A stretch of 64,000 bases of DNA, taken from Grimontia sedimenti (GTDB lineage: Bacteria; Pseudomonadota; Gammaproteobacteria; Enterobacterales; Vibrionaceae). The DNA is taken from positions 62,001 through 126,000 of the forward strand of contig NZ_JAALDL010000008.1 in the NCBI RefSeq assembly GCF_011045095.1, written 5' to 3'. Made by a program: the position numbers and the translations under genes. The notes under the pieces were generated by a model. It did no database searches. It was not told the origin of the DNA and was given only the letters and a program-made list of their open reading frames with translations. The first letter of the stretch is position 1; the number at the start of each line of letters is the position of its first letter. Below, in pieces: positions 44,755 through 53,652 of this stretch.

Positions 44755-46476
44755 TCAGTCGGTGTAGTCACAATCGTAACTTTCTACTACCTCACTTACT
44801 TGGCCATCATTTCCATCACAATAATTATTGGCCAGTCTCAGGTAGCATTGCTGTGTGCCATCATCATTGATAGTGATAGTTCCGCTCCATCCCCAAAATC
44901 TATTGCTGCCATAAATGGGGCCATTGCTGCATGACTTTTCAACATTGCTACTGCCATATACTTTGATCTGTTGAAGTGTTTTCACCTCAGTCAATCCCAC
45001 ATGGCCTGTAACTCTACCATGACTATTCGTCACCCTGTTGAAGCCGTAATCTGTTGTCCATTGCAAAGTGATGTCTCCAGGTTCCACCTGACCCGAGGCA
45101 CTAAATACAACGCTGCCGATGTCGCAATCCACCCAAAGATCAGCTGTTGCGAACTTAGTCTGAGCTCTTATTTTCAGGTTGACCCCAGGGCTACAAGCGC
45201 CTAATGGTTCATCATTGTCATTGATGGTAGCCGTTCCTGAGGCTTTATCACTTTGGTCTTCATTAATCCAAGCATCGAGGAAGAATGTTTTTGCATCTTC
45301 ATCGTCCTGATCGTCAATTGTGGGTACAGCAACACTGATACTTGAAACACCGGGCGGGACTTCAACGACGACACCCGTATCGGTTAAGGTGGCTGTGGTA
45401 CTATCATCACCAAACTTGACAGTGACATCCCTTAGATAATCTGTTCCCGCAATACCGGTGCCATTGCGAAGAGCGAGGGTGACTTCTTTTACCGCTTTAA
45501 TCTCTTTGTCAAAGTTAATTGTAAAGTCCGCATTTTGCCCTTCAGTCACAGTATCGCCAGAAACGTCAGCGACTTCGATGACGGTTTCACTCGGGAATAC
45601 AGTGCCTTCATAACACTTGTAAGTTTCCCTTGAGTTGGTTGCCATTGCGCTAATACGATTCGGGAAAAGCCCAACAGACACTTTTTCTCCTGTGTCTGGG
45701 TTCAGACGCCAAAGCCAAGTACTGTTGACATTCCCGGTCACGTTCTGATTTTTTGCAGCAATTAGCATTTGCCCATTTTGGTCAAGTGTGGCGGCGGTAA
45801 CGAAATTAACGTAATGGAAAGAGTGTAATTTCACTTCGCCCGATGTTGTGTTGATGACAAAGGTTCGTGTGTTGGTTACGAATAAGAGTTTCCCTTCGTA
45901 AAACACGAAATCTCCCCAACTGGAGTAACCTCCAGAACGCATGCCGATAGGAAATTCAGCGATTTTGGTCGGTGTTCCGTCATCAACATTAATACTAAAA
46001 ATGTCGCGATTATTGGAACCAAACAATGTGTTAGTGGCGGAGTCAAATGCCATACGAAAGACATCAGGTGTCTCGCCAACAATGGTATGAGTGCCTGTTT
46101 CTGGATCAAAATAGGCAAGCTGGTTTTTCTTTACTTTTGAAGCGTGGAAATCAAGGCTTGGAAACTCGCCAGACTGGGTTTCGTCCTCGAGCCCTGGAAC
46201 ATAGAAAGCTTCCGGCCTTGGAGCACTAACGTAGTAAATACGATTGTTGTTTGAGTCATAAGCTATTGCCGACGAACTGAAGAGCGCACGTGATTTTTTG
46301 ACTACGCGTGAGCCATCGTAGGCGCCTGTCACTTTCTTATCTTCCTGAATGTCCAAAAGAACACCTACGTGTCCGCGTCCTGCGTTCATGGCGTAGACGT
46401 TGCCATAGCATTGCGCGAACCCGTCTGATGACGCGCAGGTTGCCAGTACAAATGTTGCCAAAATATGCTTTTTCAT
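44755..46476 (-). CDS. Secreted beta-propeller/Calx-beta protein, paralogue B
   Basis: 573 aa from the ATG at 46474-46476, chosen because the signal peptide (MKKHILATFVLATCASSDGFAQ) aligns with that of paralogue A; an in-frame TTG upstream is less likely. Same order: propeller-like region (~22-300), Calx-beta domain (~315-430, TVTEGQNADFTINFDKE, GTATINDNDEP), variable C-terminal domain (~435-573, with six Cys). Product of the tandem duplication with paralogue A. The C-terminal domain is the most diverged part, as expected for a surface-exposed or ligand-binding module. Function unknown. Confidence 0.75.
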   Translation of the reverse strand: MKKHILATFVLATCASSDGFAQCYGNVYAMNAGRGHVGVLLDIQEDKKVTGAYDGSRVVKKSRALFSSSAIAYDSNNNRIYYVSAPRPEAFYVPGLEDETQSGEFPSLDFHASKVKKNQLAYFDPETGTHTIVGETPDVFRMAFDSATNTLFGSNNRDIFSINVDDGTPTKIAEFPIGMRSGGYSSWGDFVFYEGKLLFVTNTRTFVINTTSGEVKLHSFHYVNFVTAATLDQNGQMLIAAKNQNVTGNVNSTWLWRLNPDTGEKVSVGLFPNRISAMATNSRETYKCYEGTVFPSETVIEVADVSGDTVTEGQNADFTINFDKEIKAVKEVTLALRNGTGIAGTDYLRDVTVKFGDDSTTATLTDTGVVVEVPPGVSSISVAVPTIDDQDDEDAKTFFLDAWINEDQSDKASGTATINDNDEPLGACSPGVNLKIRAQTKFATADLWVDCDIGSVVFSASGQVEPGDITLQWTTDYGFNRVTNSHGRVTGHVGLTEVKTLQQIKVYGSSNVEKSCSNGPIYGSNRFWGWSGTITINDDGTQQCYLRLANNYCDGNDGQVSEVVESYDCDYTD

Positions 46477-46477
46477 A

Positions 46478-46974
46478 AACACCCTTTGTCTCAAAGTAGT
46501 TAAAGAACTTGAATCTACGTTTTAATTGTTTTTATGAAATGCTTATTGTTTGAATGATATGCTTAACCACTAAGATAGTAAGGTTAAAATTGATAAAAAA
46601 ATGTCTCATTATTGAGCTTTTAAATTGAGTGATCGAATGGTGTCTAATTAATAATGCTCTATGTATTAGATATATTAATTAATAAGATAGAGCTAATTTA
46701 GTGTGTTGGTTTATGAATGCTAAGTTCTTTCAGATGAGAATCTTGAATTCGATGGAAATAATAAGAGAATTGATTAGGTCTATTTAAAACGATTGTTTTA
46801 TTTATTGTTGGGGATGGGCTCGATGAGGCGCAGATTGCCATTATAAAAATTACTGAAACATATTTCTTACTATTACGTCCCCAGTTTTTATTCTGGCGCA
46901 AGATCAATTGCATATAATGAAAGTCATTTTGAAGTAAGATAGGTGGGCTTTGTTTGAAATATTAAGGTCAAAAG
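46478..46974. other. AT-rich intergenic region upstream of grx and paralogue B
   Basis: About 500 bp without a supportable gene. The left part resembles the equivalent 250-bp region of copy 1 (ATTAATAAG...TAG.GCTAA motifs). Roughly 46720-46960 has no counterpart in copy 1 and looks inserted or retained only here. It must contain the divergent promoters of the secreted-protein gene and grx; no specific operator is evident. Confidence 0.6.
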
Positions 46975-47205
46975 ATGAAACGAGTAGTGTTATACACCAG
47001 CAAAAACTGTGCGCACTGCCAGTCGGCCAAGCAGTATTTCGACAGCAAGAAAATCGCTTACCGTTTGTGCGATGTGGGTACACCAAGAGGCAGAAAAGAA
47101 CACGCCTCGCTGGGTGCACGTGGCGTGCCAGTGATAAAGATTGGTGACAAAGTTCTCCACGGCTTCAACGTGAAAGCCGTGGAGAAAGCGCTGAAAGGTG
47201 ATTAA
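46975..47205 (+). CDS. Glutaredoxin (GrxC/NrdH-like)
   Basis: 76 aa, thioredoxin fold. Active site CAHC (NCAHCQSAKQYF), cis-Pro GVPVIKIGDKVLHGFN, terminal helix VKAVEKALKG. Reduces disulphides or mixed disulphides with glutathione. It keeps the segment lost from the chimeric copy, so this is the functional gene. Its stop overlaps the convergent GMC oxidoreductase stop by 4 bp. Confidence 0.88.
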   Translation: MKRVVLYTSKNCAHCQSAKQYFDSKKIAYRLCDVGTPRGRKEHASLGARGVPVIKIGDKVLHGFNVKAVEKALKGD

Positions 47206-48830
47206 TTCGCCTTGGCGATGGTTGTGAAGGTTTGTCGCTGCTGCTTAATGATGTCGGCGACTTTCTCCGCAATCATAATGGTCGGGGCATTAGTGTTACC
47301 ACCTACCAGCGTCGGCATAATGGACGCATCCACCACGCGTAATCCTTCCAAACCGTAGACACGAAGCTGGTTATCCACCACGGCCATTGGGTCGTCTTCC
47401 GTTCCCATTTTGCAGGTGCCAATCGGGTGATATTGGGTGTCAGCGCGGTTGCGGATGTCCTGCTCAATCGCTGCATCATCAGTGGCATCGACCGGATAAA
47501 AAGGCTTGCCTCGAATGTCTTTAAACGCGTCGCTTTCAAGCATCTGATATTGCTTCTTCCAGCCTTCAATCATCACACGCATATCATCAGGGTCGGCAAA
47601 GAAATTGGGGTCGATACGCGGTGAATCTGAAGGATTGGCACTGTTGAGTTTTACCGTGCCAATACTCTTGGGGCGAAGCAGGGTGAGGTGCGAGCAAAAA
47701 CCATGGCTGGCGTGAATTTTACGGGCATGGTCGTCGACGACGCCAACGACGAAGACGAACTCTAAATCCGGCACATCAATGTCATCCGATGAACGCAAAA
47801 AGCCAATACCTTCCGCGAAATTGCTGCTCAGTTTACCTTTGCGTTCTTTCATCCACTCGGGCAGGGCTTTCGCCATTTCAACGCCCATTTGCAGCGAGAC
47901 ACCAAAGCTGTCGCGTTTGGCGGTACAGCGGTAAGAATGCACCAGATCGATATGATCCTGCAGGTTCTCACCCACGCCGGGAAGATCGTGAATTTGCTCT
48001 ATGCCGTGGGCATTCAGATCAGCTTTCGCCCCGACACCGGAAAGCATCAGAATTTGCGGCGAACCAAACGCACCGGCTGACAGGATCACCTCTTGCTGAG
48101 AGCGGACCTGAACGCGTTGTCCTTGTTTTTCGTATTCCACCCCAACTGCTTTTTTGCCTTCAAACAGCACACGACAAGTGGTGGCATTGGTGATCACAGT
48201 CAGGTTAGCGCGCTCAAGATTGGGCGTGAGATAGGCTTTGGCAGCGCTGCAACGTTCACCGTTAAGCTGAGTAACCTGAGTCGCCATCGCACCGAATTGC
48301 TCTGCGCCGTTCACATCTGGGTTTCGGGGAACGCCAATGCTCTCGCAGGCATCCAGAAAACGCTCAATCAATGGACTTGGCGAGCGAAGCTCAGCAACGT
48401 TGAGCGGGCCACCTTTGCCATGAAACTCATCGTGGTGAACTTCGTTGTTTTCCGCTTTCTTGAAGTACGGCAAGCATTCATCATAGCTCCAGCCTTGGTT
48501 TCCCAAGCTTGCCCAGTGATCGTAATCGAAACGGTGTCCGCGGCAGTACATCATGGCATTGATTGAGCTGGAACCGCCAAGGGTTTTACCGCGCGGCTGA
48601 TAACCTTTGCGTCCGTTTAATCCCGGTTGGGGAACGGTTTCAAATCCCCAGTTATTAATTTTGGTTGGCATCATTGCAACCACGCCAACAGGGGTTTGGA
48701 TGAGGGCGCTGGTATCTTTGCCGCCGGCTTCGAGCAGGCAGACAGTCACTGTCGGGTCTTCGGACAGGCGGGATGCCATTACGCATCCTGCTGAACCACC
48801 ACCAACCACAATGTAATCAAAGCTATCCAT
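47202..48830 (-). CDS. GMC-family FAD alcohol dehydrogenase (AlkJ/choline dehydrogenase-like)
   Basis: 542 aa. FAD-binding VVGGGSAGCVMASRL, GMC signatures GKTLGGSSSINAMMYCRG and GAFGSPQILMLSGVG, catalytic His region HPIGTCKMG, C-terminal VVDASIMPTLVGGNTNAPT. It is in the family of both BetA and AlkJ. The operon partners (aldehyde dehydrogenase and acyl-CoA synthetase) point to oxidation of a long-chain or terpenoid alcohol rather than choline. Last gene of the operon; its start directly abuts the synthetase stop. Confidence 0.85.
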   Translation of the reverse strand: MDSFDYIVVGGGSAGCVMASRLSEDPTVTVCLLEAGGKDTSALIQTPVGVVAMMPTKINNWGFETVPQPGLNGRKGYQPRGKTLGGSSSINAMMYCRGHRFDYDHWASLGNQGWSYDECLPYFKKAENNEVHHDEFHGKGGPLNVAELRSPSPLIERFLDACESIGVPRNPDVNGAEQFGAMATQVTQLNGERCSAAKAYLTPNLERANLTVITNATTCRVLFEGKKAVGVEYEKQGQRVQVRSQQEVILSAGAFGSPQILMLSGVGAKADLNAHGIEQIHDLPGVGENLQDHIDLVHSYRCTAKRDSFGVSLQMGVEMAKALPEWMKERKGKLSSNFAEGIGFLRSSDDIDVPDLEFVFVVGVVDDHARKIHASHGFCSHLTLLRPKSIGTVKLNSANPSDSPRIDPNFFADPDDMRVMIEGWKKQYQMLESDAFKDIRGKPFYPVDATDDAAIEQDIRNRADTQYHPIGTCKMGTEDDPMAVVDNQLRVYGLEGLRVVDASIMPTLVGGNTNAPTIMIAEKVADIIKQQRQTFTTIAKAN

Positions 48831-50381
48831 TTATGCGTCTCCATCATTGGAAGGGTGGAGGTCACGCTTAAGGATTTTGCCCGTTGCGGTCATTGGGAAG
48901 CTGTTACGGATAATGACGCGGCGCGGATATTTGTAATCCGCCAGTTGTTCCTTGCACCAAGCAATAATCTCGATCTCTTCGATGGTTTCAGCATCTTGCT
49001 TCAATAGTACATGAGCATGGATTTCTTCGCCGAGCCTCTCATGAGGTTCACCCACCACAGCTACCATTTCGATAGCAGGGTGACACATCATGACTTCTTC
49101 GATTTCACGCGGATAGACGTTATAGCCACCACGCAGGATCATGTCTTTCACGCGATCAACGATGAAGAGGTTGCAGTGCTCATCGAGATAGCCGATGTCA
49201 CCACTCTTGAACCAGCCATCGATAAAGGTTTCTTCTGTCGGTTCTGGACGGTTGTAATAGCCTTTCATCACGCTTGGGCTTTTGATGCACACTTCACCAC
49301 GCTCGCCCGTCGGGACGCTGTTTCCGGCCAAGTCGATAATTTTGATCATATGGCCACACAGCGGTTGGCCGACACTGCCGGGAAGCCTGTCGCTGTCGAT
49401 ATGGTTGAAAGTTGCTACAGGTGCGGTTTCAGACAAGCCATAGCCTTCGAGAATGGGAAGTTCAAAGGTCGCTTCAAACTGGCGCAACACTTCAACAGGC
49501 AGAGAGGCACCGCCAGAAATGCCCAGTCGCAGACTCTGGCGCACTTTCTCGGCTTTCTCAGCACAGGCTTCGCTGGCACGTTGCAGGGCGATATACATGG
49601 TTGGAACGCCAGCAAATACAGTCACCCGATGTTCGATGATTTGTTCAATCACGCTGGCAGGTTCAAAGCGGGGCACCAGCACCACAGTCGCGCCAGTCAG
49701 TATGCTGGCATTCATCATCACGGTTTGCCCGAAGCTGTGGAACAGTGGCAGTGCCGCCATGGTGGTGTCGCTGCAATCCAAACGCATCAGGTTCTGCGAT
49801 GCCATGGCATTGGTCATCATATTGGTGTGGGAAAGCTCAGCACCTTTGGGCTGGCCTGTGGTGCCAGAGGTATAGAGGATAACCGCCGTATCATCGCCTT
49901 GTCTGGAAACCGCTTCAAATGGCTGTGAAGGTTCTGACAGCCAGACTTGAAGGGAATGGGCTGACGATTCATTTCCCGGCATGGACACAAAGTGTTCGCA
50001 GCCTTCCGCGTGCTTAAACCCTTCCTGGCCAAAAGTGCCCATGGGCAATTCTTCCGTGCCATCAAAACAGAGATAGGCTTTAGCGTCAGAATCATTCAGG
50101 TGATAGGCAATCTCGCGGGGTTTGAACAACACGTTCATCGGTACTACCACGCAGCCTGCTTTTAGTATGCCGTAATAAGCGATGGGGAAGTAGGGGATAT
50201 TGGGACAGGAGAGGGCTACTTTGTCGCCCGGTCCCAAGCCGAGTGAAACTAGGTGGTGGGCGACGTTGGCGGCGAGTTTGTCGAGCTGTTCGAAGGTGAA
50301 CGCGGTGTCGGCCATTCGAACAGCAACTTTATCGGAAAAGAGCGCCGCACTGCGCTCCAGATTGACAGCAAGATTGTGCAT
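48831..50381 (-). CDS. Acyl-CoA synthetase (AMP-forming, fatty acid--CoA ligase)
   Basis: 516 aa ANL-superfamily enzyme. AMP-binding P-loop YTSGTTGQPKGAELSH, A5-like motif GYGLSETAP, hinge GWFKSGDIGYLDE, and the catalytic Lys region PMTATGKILKRDL near the C-terminus. It activates a carboxylic acid with CoA, presumably the product of the neighbouring aldehyde dehydrogenase. Second gene of the operon, 50 bp downstream of the aldehyde dehydrogenase gene. Confidence 0.88.
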   Translation of the reverse strand: MHNLAVNLERSAALFSDKVAVRMADTAFTFEQLDKLAANVAHHLVSLGLGPGDKVALSCPNIPYFPIAYYGILKAGCVVVPMNVLFKPREIAYHLNDSDAKAYLCFDGTEELPMGTFGQEGFKHAEGCEHFVSMPGNESSAHSLQVWLSEPSQPFEAVSRQGDDTAVILYTSGTTGQPKGAELSHTNMMTNAMASQNLMRLDCSDTTMAALPLFHSFGQTVMMNASILTGATVVLVPRFEPASVIEQIIEHRVTVFAGVPTMYIALQRASEACAEKAEKVRQSLRLGISGGASLPVEVLRQFEATFELPILEGYGLSETAPVATFNHIDSDRLPGSVGQPLCGHMIKIIDLAGNSVPTGERGEVCIKSPSVMKGYYNRPEPTEETFIDGWFKSGDIGYLDEHCNLFIVDRVKDMILRGGYNVYPREIEEVMMCHPAIEMVAVVGEPHERLGEEIHAHVLLKQDAETIEEIEIIAWCKEQLADYKYPRRVIIRNSFPMTATGKILKRDLHPSNDGDA

Positions 50382-50431
50382 CCCTTGTACTCCTTATCGT
50401 CCTTTTTAGTTTGCCTTGTTTTTATCGAGCG

Positions 50432-51940
50432 CTATCGTCCAGAAGCGATGTCTGGGGTTTCAATAGCGGCGTTGGCATTGTCTTGTGTGGAAAGCATGGG
50501 ATCGGGTTTGCCGATGAATAGTCGCATCACCAGTCTTTGCGCGAGGTTGCCATATGGCGGCGCGAACAGGCTGATTGGGAACCAGCGGCGCATCTGCAAA
50601 ACGGTCCGGGCATGGCTAAGTTCGCGAAAGCCTTCTTCGCCGTGATAATTGCCAATGCCAGAGTTACCAATGCCACCAAATGGCACAGCATGGTTCAGGG
50701 CATGCCAGCCCCAATCGTTGATAGTGACGCCGCCGCTGTGGGTGCGCTCAAGCATCCATTCCCGACGTTCTTTATCATGACTGAACAGGTAGCAAGCCAG
50801 TGGTCTTGGACGGTTGGTGATGTAATCAGCGACCTCTTCAAGGCTGTGGTAGCCATGAACTGGCAGCAGGGGTCCGAAGATTTCTTCCTGACAAATCCGC
50901 ATGTCCGGCGACAGGTTGGTTGCAATGTGTAGCGGCATTTTGCGTTTATCGTTGTCATCGCGACATTTGACGATGTTGGCACCTTTGGCTTTGGCGTCTT
51001 CAACGAGTGCCTGAAAGCGTTCGAACTGGGCGTCATCAACCAAGGATGTGCAATCAGCGTTGCCCGCGATACCTGAATACATCTTGTCGTAAGCGCGGCA
51101 TAGCGCTTCAACAAAGGCATTCACTTTTTCGTTTGGCACGAACGCATAGTCCGGTGCGATACAGATTTGCCCGGCATTAAAACTCTTGCCGTGGGCAATG
51201 CGGTTGGCTGCTTGCTGGATGTCGTAATCATCAAAGATCACCGCAGGGGATTTTCCACCCAGCTCAAGGGTGACTGGCGTGAGGCTCTTTGCTGCGTTCG
51301 CCATGATGATCTTTCCGCTGTTTGGCGATCCGGTAAAGACTAGATGATCAAACGGCAGGTGACTGATTTCCATTGCCTGAGGATGATCGCCCGGCACAAC
51401 GCAAACACGATCTTCTGAATAGATTTCCGCCAGCATGGCTTTCAATGCGGAGGTGGTTTTTGGGCAGTTCGGCGGCATTTTGATCATGCAGCGGTTGCCC
51501 GCTGCGAGCGCGGTGATCAAGGGACCCAAAGAGAGATAAAGCGGGAAATTCCACGGGCAGATAATGCCAATCACCCCTTTCGGCTGGTAACGAAGTTCAA
51601 GTTTGTTGCCTTTGAACAGCCATTCCGTTGGGCGGCGTTTCGGACGCATCCAGCGGCGAAGGTGACTTTGTACGTGATTGATGTCGAGGATCGGCCCCAG
51701 CACATCTGCCATCAGAGATTCAGAATGGCTGCGGCCACCAAAATCTTCACTCATGGCCTGAGCCAACACGTTCTGATAACGGCGAAGCTGGGTTTTCAGC
51801 GCGGAAAGCTGTGCTTTTCTATCTTCCAGTGTGGGCTGGGTATCTTGCTGATAGGCTGATTTCAGCGCGTAAAACCACGTCTCTAATTCACTAAGCGCAG
51901 TGTGTGGGGAGAAAGGTGCGGTACTGCTTTGACTGTTCAT
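50432..51940 (-). CDS. Aldehyde dehydrogenase (coniferyl-aldehyde dehydrogenase type)
   Basis: 502 aa. Start at 51938-51940 chosen by family length (upstream in-frame codons give an unlikely basic extension) and a CAGGAATT Shine-Dalgarno. NAD-binding and catalytic motifs: GIICPWNFPLYLSLGP, TGSPNSGKIIM, general-base Glu in LELGGKSPAVIF, nucleophile Cys in FNAGQICIAPDY. It lacks the C-terminal oligomerisation extension differences needed to predict substrate. First gene of the alcohol-aldehyde-acyl-CoA operon and divergent from the AraC regulator. Confidence 0.87.
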   Translation of the reverse strand: MNSQSSTAPFSPHTALSELETWFYALKSAYQQDTQPTLEDRKAQLSALKTQLRRYQNVLAQAMSEDFGGRSHSESLMADVLGPILDINHVQSHLRRWMRPKRRPTEWLFKGNKLELRYQPKGVIGIICPWNFPLYLSLGPLITALAAGNRCMIKMPPNCPKTTSALKAMLAEIYSEDRVCVVPGDHPQAMEISHLPFDHLVFTGSPNSGKIIMANAAKSLTPVTLELGGKSPAVIFDDYDIQQAANRIAHGKSFNAGQICIAPDYAFVPNEKVNAFVEALCRAYDKMYSGIAGNADCTSLVDDAQFERFQALVEDAKAKGANIVKCRDDNDKRKMPLHIATNLSPDMRICQEEIFGPLLPVHGYHSLEEVADYITNRPRPLACYLFSHDKERREWMLERTHSGGVTINDWGWHALNHAVPFGGIGNSGIGNYHGEEGFRELSHARTVLQMRRWFPISLFAPPYGNLAQRLVMRLFIGKPDPMLSTQDNANAAIETPDIASGR

Positions 51941-52101
51941 GCCCGAATTCCTGATGGTTTTGTCATTTACCATTCGATTACAGCATCGGATCAAACTCCC
52001 GAACAGGTGCCAAAAAGACAAAATCCGGTGATATTCGGACAAAATTGCGGTATTTATAGACCTATCACTGTTTCCGGTGACGAGCAGCTTGGGGAAGCGC
52101 C

Positions 52102-53130
52102 ATGAAGTACACTGCGGTTTATGAGCCAGACATGAAGTCCTGTGGCGTGTTGGATTTGCAGCTTTTAAGCCGTTATCTGCAAGATCGCGTGCCGATGGAA
52201 ACCCTTCTTGAAGGAACCGGATTGCAACAAGACAGGCTTTACGCGCCTGATACCCACATTACCCTGATGCAAAAACTCGCTACCTTCAGCAATGCCATCA
52301 ACAACACCTCAGAGCCGGGGCTCGGGTTGAAGGTCGGTCAACAGGCGAGGTTTAGCGACTTTGGCGTCCTGGGCTACGCCGTATTCAGCAGCAATACTTT
52401 GCTTGACGCCTTGATGATGGGTTTCAAATACCTTCGCTTGGCGGGACCCGTGCTCAAGAAAACCATGTGGGTGGAAGACGATGTCGGCTACTTCCGTGCT
52501 GATCAGCTGGTGGAGCTGGATTCATTGCTGCCGTTTTGTTCTGAATATTGGTTTGCGGCGATCTTGAGCTTGTGTGAAGAGGTGATTCAGCAACCGTTCC
52601 CTTCCAAAGCCATTTATTTTCCCTTCCCTGAGCCGGAATATGCCGAACTCTATGAAGAAACCTTTCACTGCCCGGTTTATTTCAATAGCAAACACCTTGA
52701 ATGGCATTTCGACGCTACCAAGCTTTATGAGCCGCTGCCAACGGCGAATCCGATGACGCTGAGTATGTGTCTTAAATCCTGTGATGAGATGCTGGAGAAA
52801 GTCTCGGGTGCGCTGACGTTGAATGAAAAAATTACCCAGATGTTGTTGGAAAACCCCGGTCGGTATCCGTCGATTGAAGTGGTTTCTTCAGAGCTGGGTA
52901 TGTCTTCCCGAACACTCCGCCGCCACCTGAAAAATGAAAACACCGGGTTTCAGGACATTTTGGATCATGTGCGGTTCAGTCTTGCCCGCCACTACCTGCG
53001 CTCAACCCAAATCAGCATTGAAGATATTTCCGAGCGGGTGGGTTTTTCAGATCCCGCTAACTTCCGTCATGCATTTCGTAAGTGGAGTGGCGCTTCGCCG
53101 CGAGATTATCGAAACCAACTTTGCGCCTGA
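52102..53130 (+). CDS. AraC-family regulator (OruR/Arabinose_bd N-domain type)
   Basis: 342 aa. N-terminal ligand-binding domain of the Arabinose_bd/OruR type (~20-210), C-terminal double HTH (~235-338: YPSIEVVSSELGMSSRTLRRHLK, then VGFSDPANFRHAFRKWSGASPRDYR). Start ATG at 52102 after GGGGAAG. It lies 161 bp from and divergent to the aldehyde dehydrogenase operon, so probably its activator. Effector possibly a long-chain alcohol or acid (inference). Confidence 0.87.
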   Translation: MKYTAVYEPDMKSCGVLDLQLLSRYLQDRVPMETLLEGTGLQQDRLYAPDTHITLMQKLATFSNAINNTSEPGLGLKVGQQARFSDFGVLGYAVFSSNTLLDALMMGFKYLRLAGPVLKKTMWVEDDVGYFRADQLVELDSLLPFCSEYWFAAILSLCEEVIQQPFPSKAIYFPFPEPEYAELYEETFHCPVYFNSKHLEWHFDATKLYEPLPTANPMTLSMCLKSCDEMLEKVSGALTLNEKITQMLLENPGRYPSIEVVSSELGMSSRTLRRHLKNENTGFQDILDHVRFSLARHYLRSTQISIEDISERVGFSDPANFRHAFRKWSGASPRDYRNQLCA

Positions 53131-53171
53131 TTCAGTGAAGGGAAGATGCTGACATCCAAATGTCACTTTAC

Positions 53172-53187
53172 ATATGAAAAAACATAT
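53172..53187. promoter_or_regulatory. Probable ArsR operator upstream of arsR
   Basis: ATATG-N6-CATAT inverted repeat, 40 bp upstream of the arsR start. The same half-sites with the same spacing recur between arsR and acr3 at 53614-53633. Confidence 0.65.
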
Positions 53188-53226
53188 ATACAGTGTGCAG
53201 GGTGAACAACGACCTGGTGAATATGA

Positions 53227-53574
53227 ATGATTTCTCCCGTTAATTTCTACAAATGCTTAGCTGATGAAACCCGTCTGAAAACCCTTATGTTGCTGCAACA
53301 GGAAGGGGAGCTTTGTGTGTGTGAGTTGATGGAAGCGCTCGAAGAAAGCCAGCCAAAAGTATCCCGTCATCTTGCTCAATTGCGTAAATGCCAACTGCTG
53401 ACCGATCGCCGTCAGGGCCAGTGGGTGTTCTACAGCATTTCCAGTGCATTGCCAGCGTGGGCGAAAGAGGTGCTTGCCGTGACGACCGATTCTAATCCGG
53501 TTTTCCTGCAAGAATGTATGACCCGCCTATGCAAAATGGGCGATCGCCCAGAGCGCGTTTCTACCTGCTGTTAA
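53227..53574 (+). CDS. arsR: ArsR/SmtB-family arsenic-responsive repressor
   Basis: 115 aa winged HTH. DNA-recognition helix SQPKVSRHLAQLRKC, metalloid site ELCVCEL (two Cys of the alpha-3 type), and a C-terminal Cys pair (STCC). Such proteins leave DNA on binding As(III). Followed by the acr3 gene. The two matching palindromes at 53172 and 53614 are likely its operators. Confidence 0.9.
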   Translation: MISPVNFYKCLADETRLKTLMLLQQEGELCVCELMEALEESQPKVSRHLAQLRKCQLLTDRRQGQWVFYSISSALPAWAKEVLAVTTDSNPVFLQECMTRLCKMGDRPERVSTCC

Positions 53575-53613
53575 GAGTAGAGAGCCAGGATGATGGTGTT
53601 TTTATGGCTCAAT

Positions 53614-53633
53614 ATATATGAAATTTCATATAT
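53614..53633. promoter_or_regulatory. Second ArsR operator, upstream of acr3
   Basis: Perfect 20-bp palindrome ATATATGAAATTTCATATAT, 20 bp before the acr3 start. It contains ATATG-N6-CATAT as in the arsR operator. Suggests acr3 has its own ArsR-controlled promoter. Confidence 0.75.
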
Positions 53634-53652
53634 TAAAATGACTTAGGACTGA

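Larger units (their letters stand above)
44273..47129. repeat. Tandem duplication, copy 2 (3' etfB - secreted protein gene - 5' grx)
   Basis: Second unit of the duplication described at 41658-44277. It is ~240 bp longer, mostly because of extra AT-rich sequence between the secreted-protein gene and grx (46640-46960). Confidence 0.88.

Noticed and set aside
49011-49928. 305-aa ORF opposite the acyl-CoA synthetase gene
   Set aside because: His-rich, low-complexity shadow of a well-conserved gene on the other strand.
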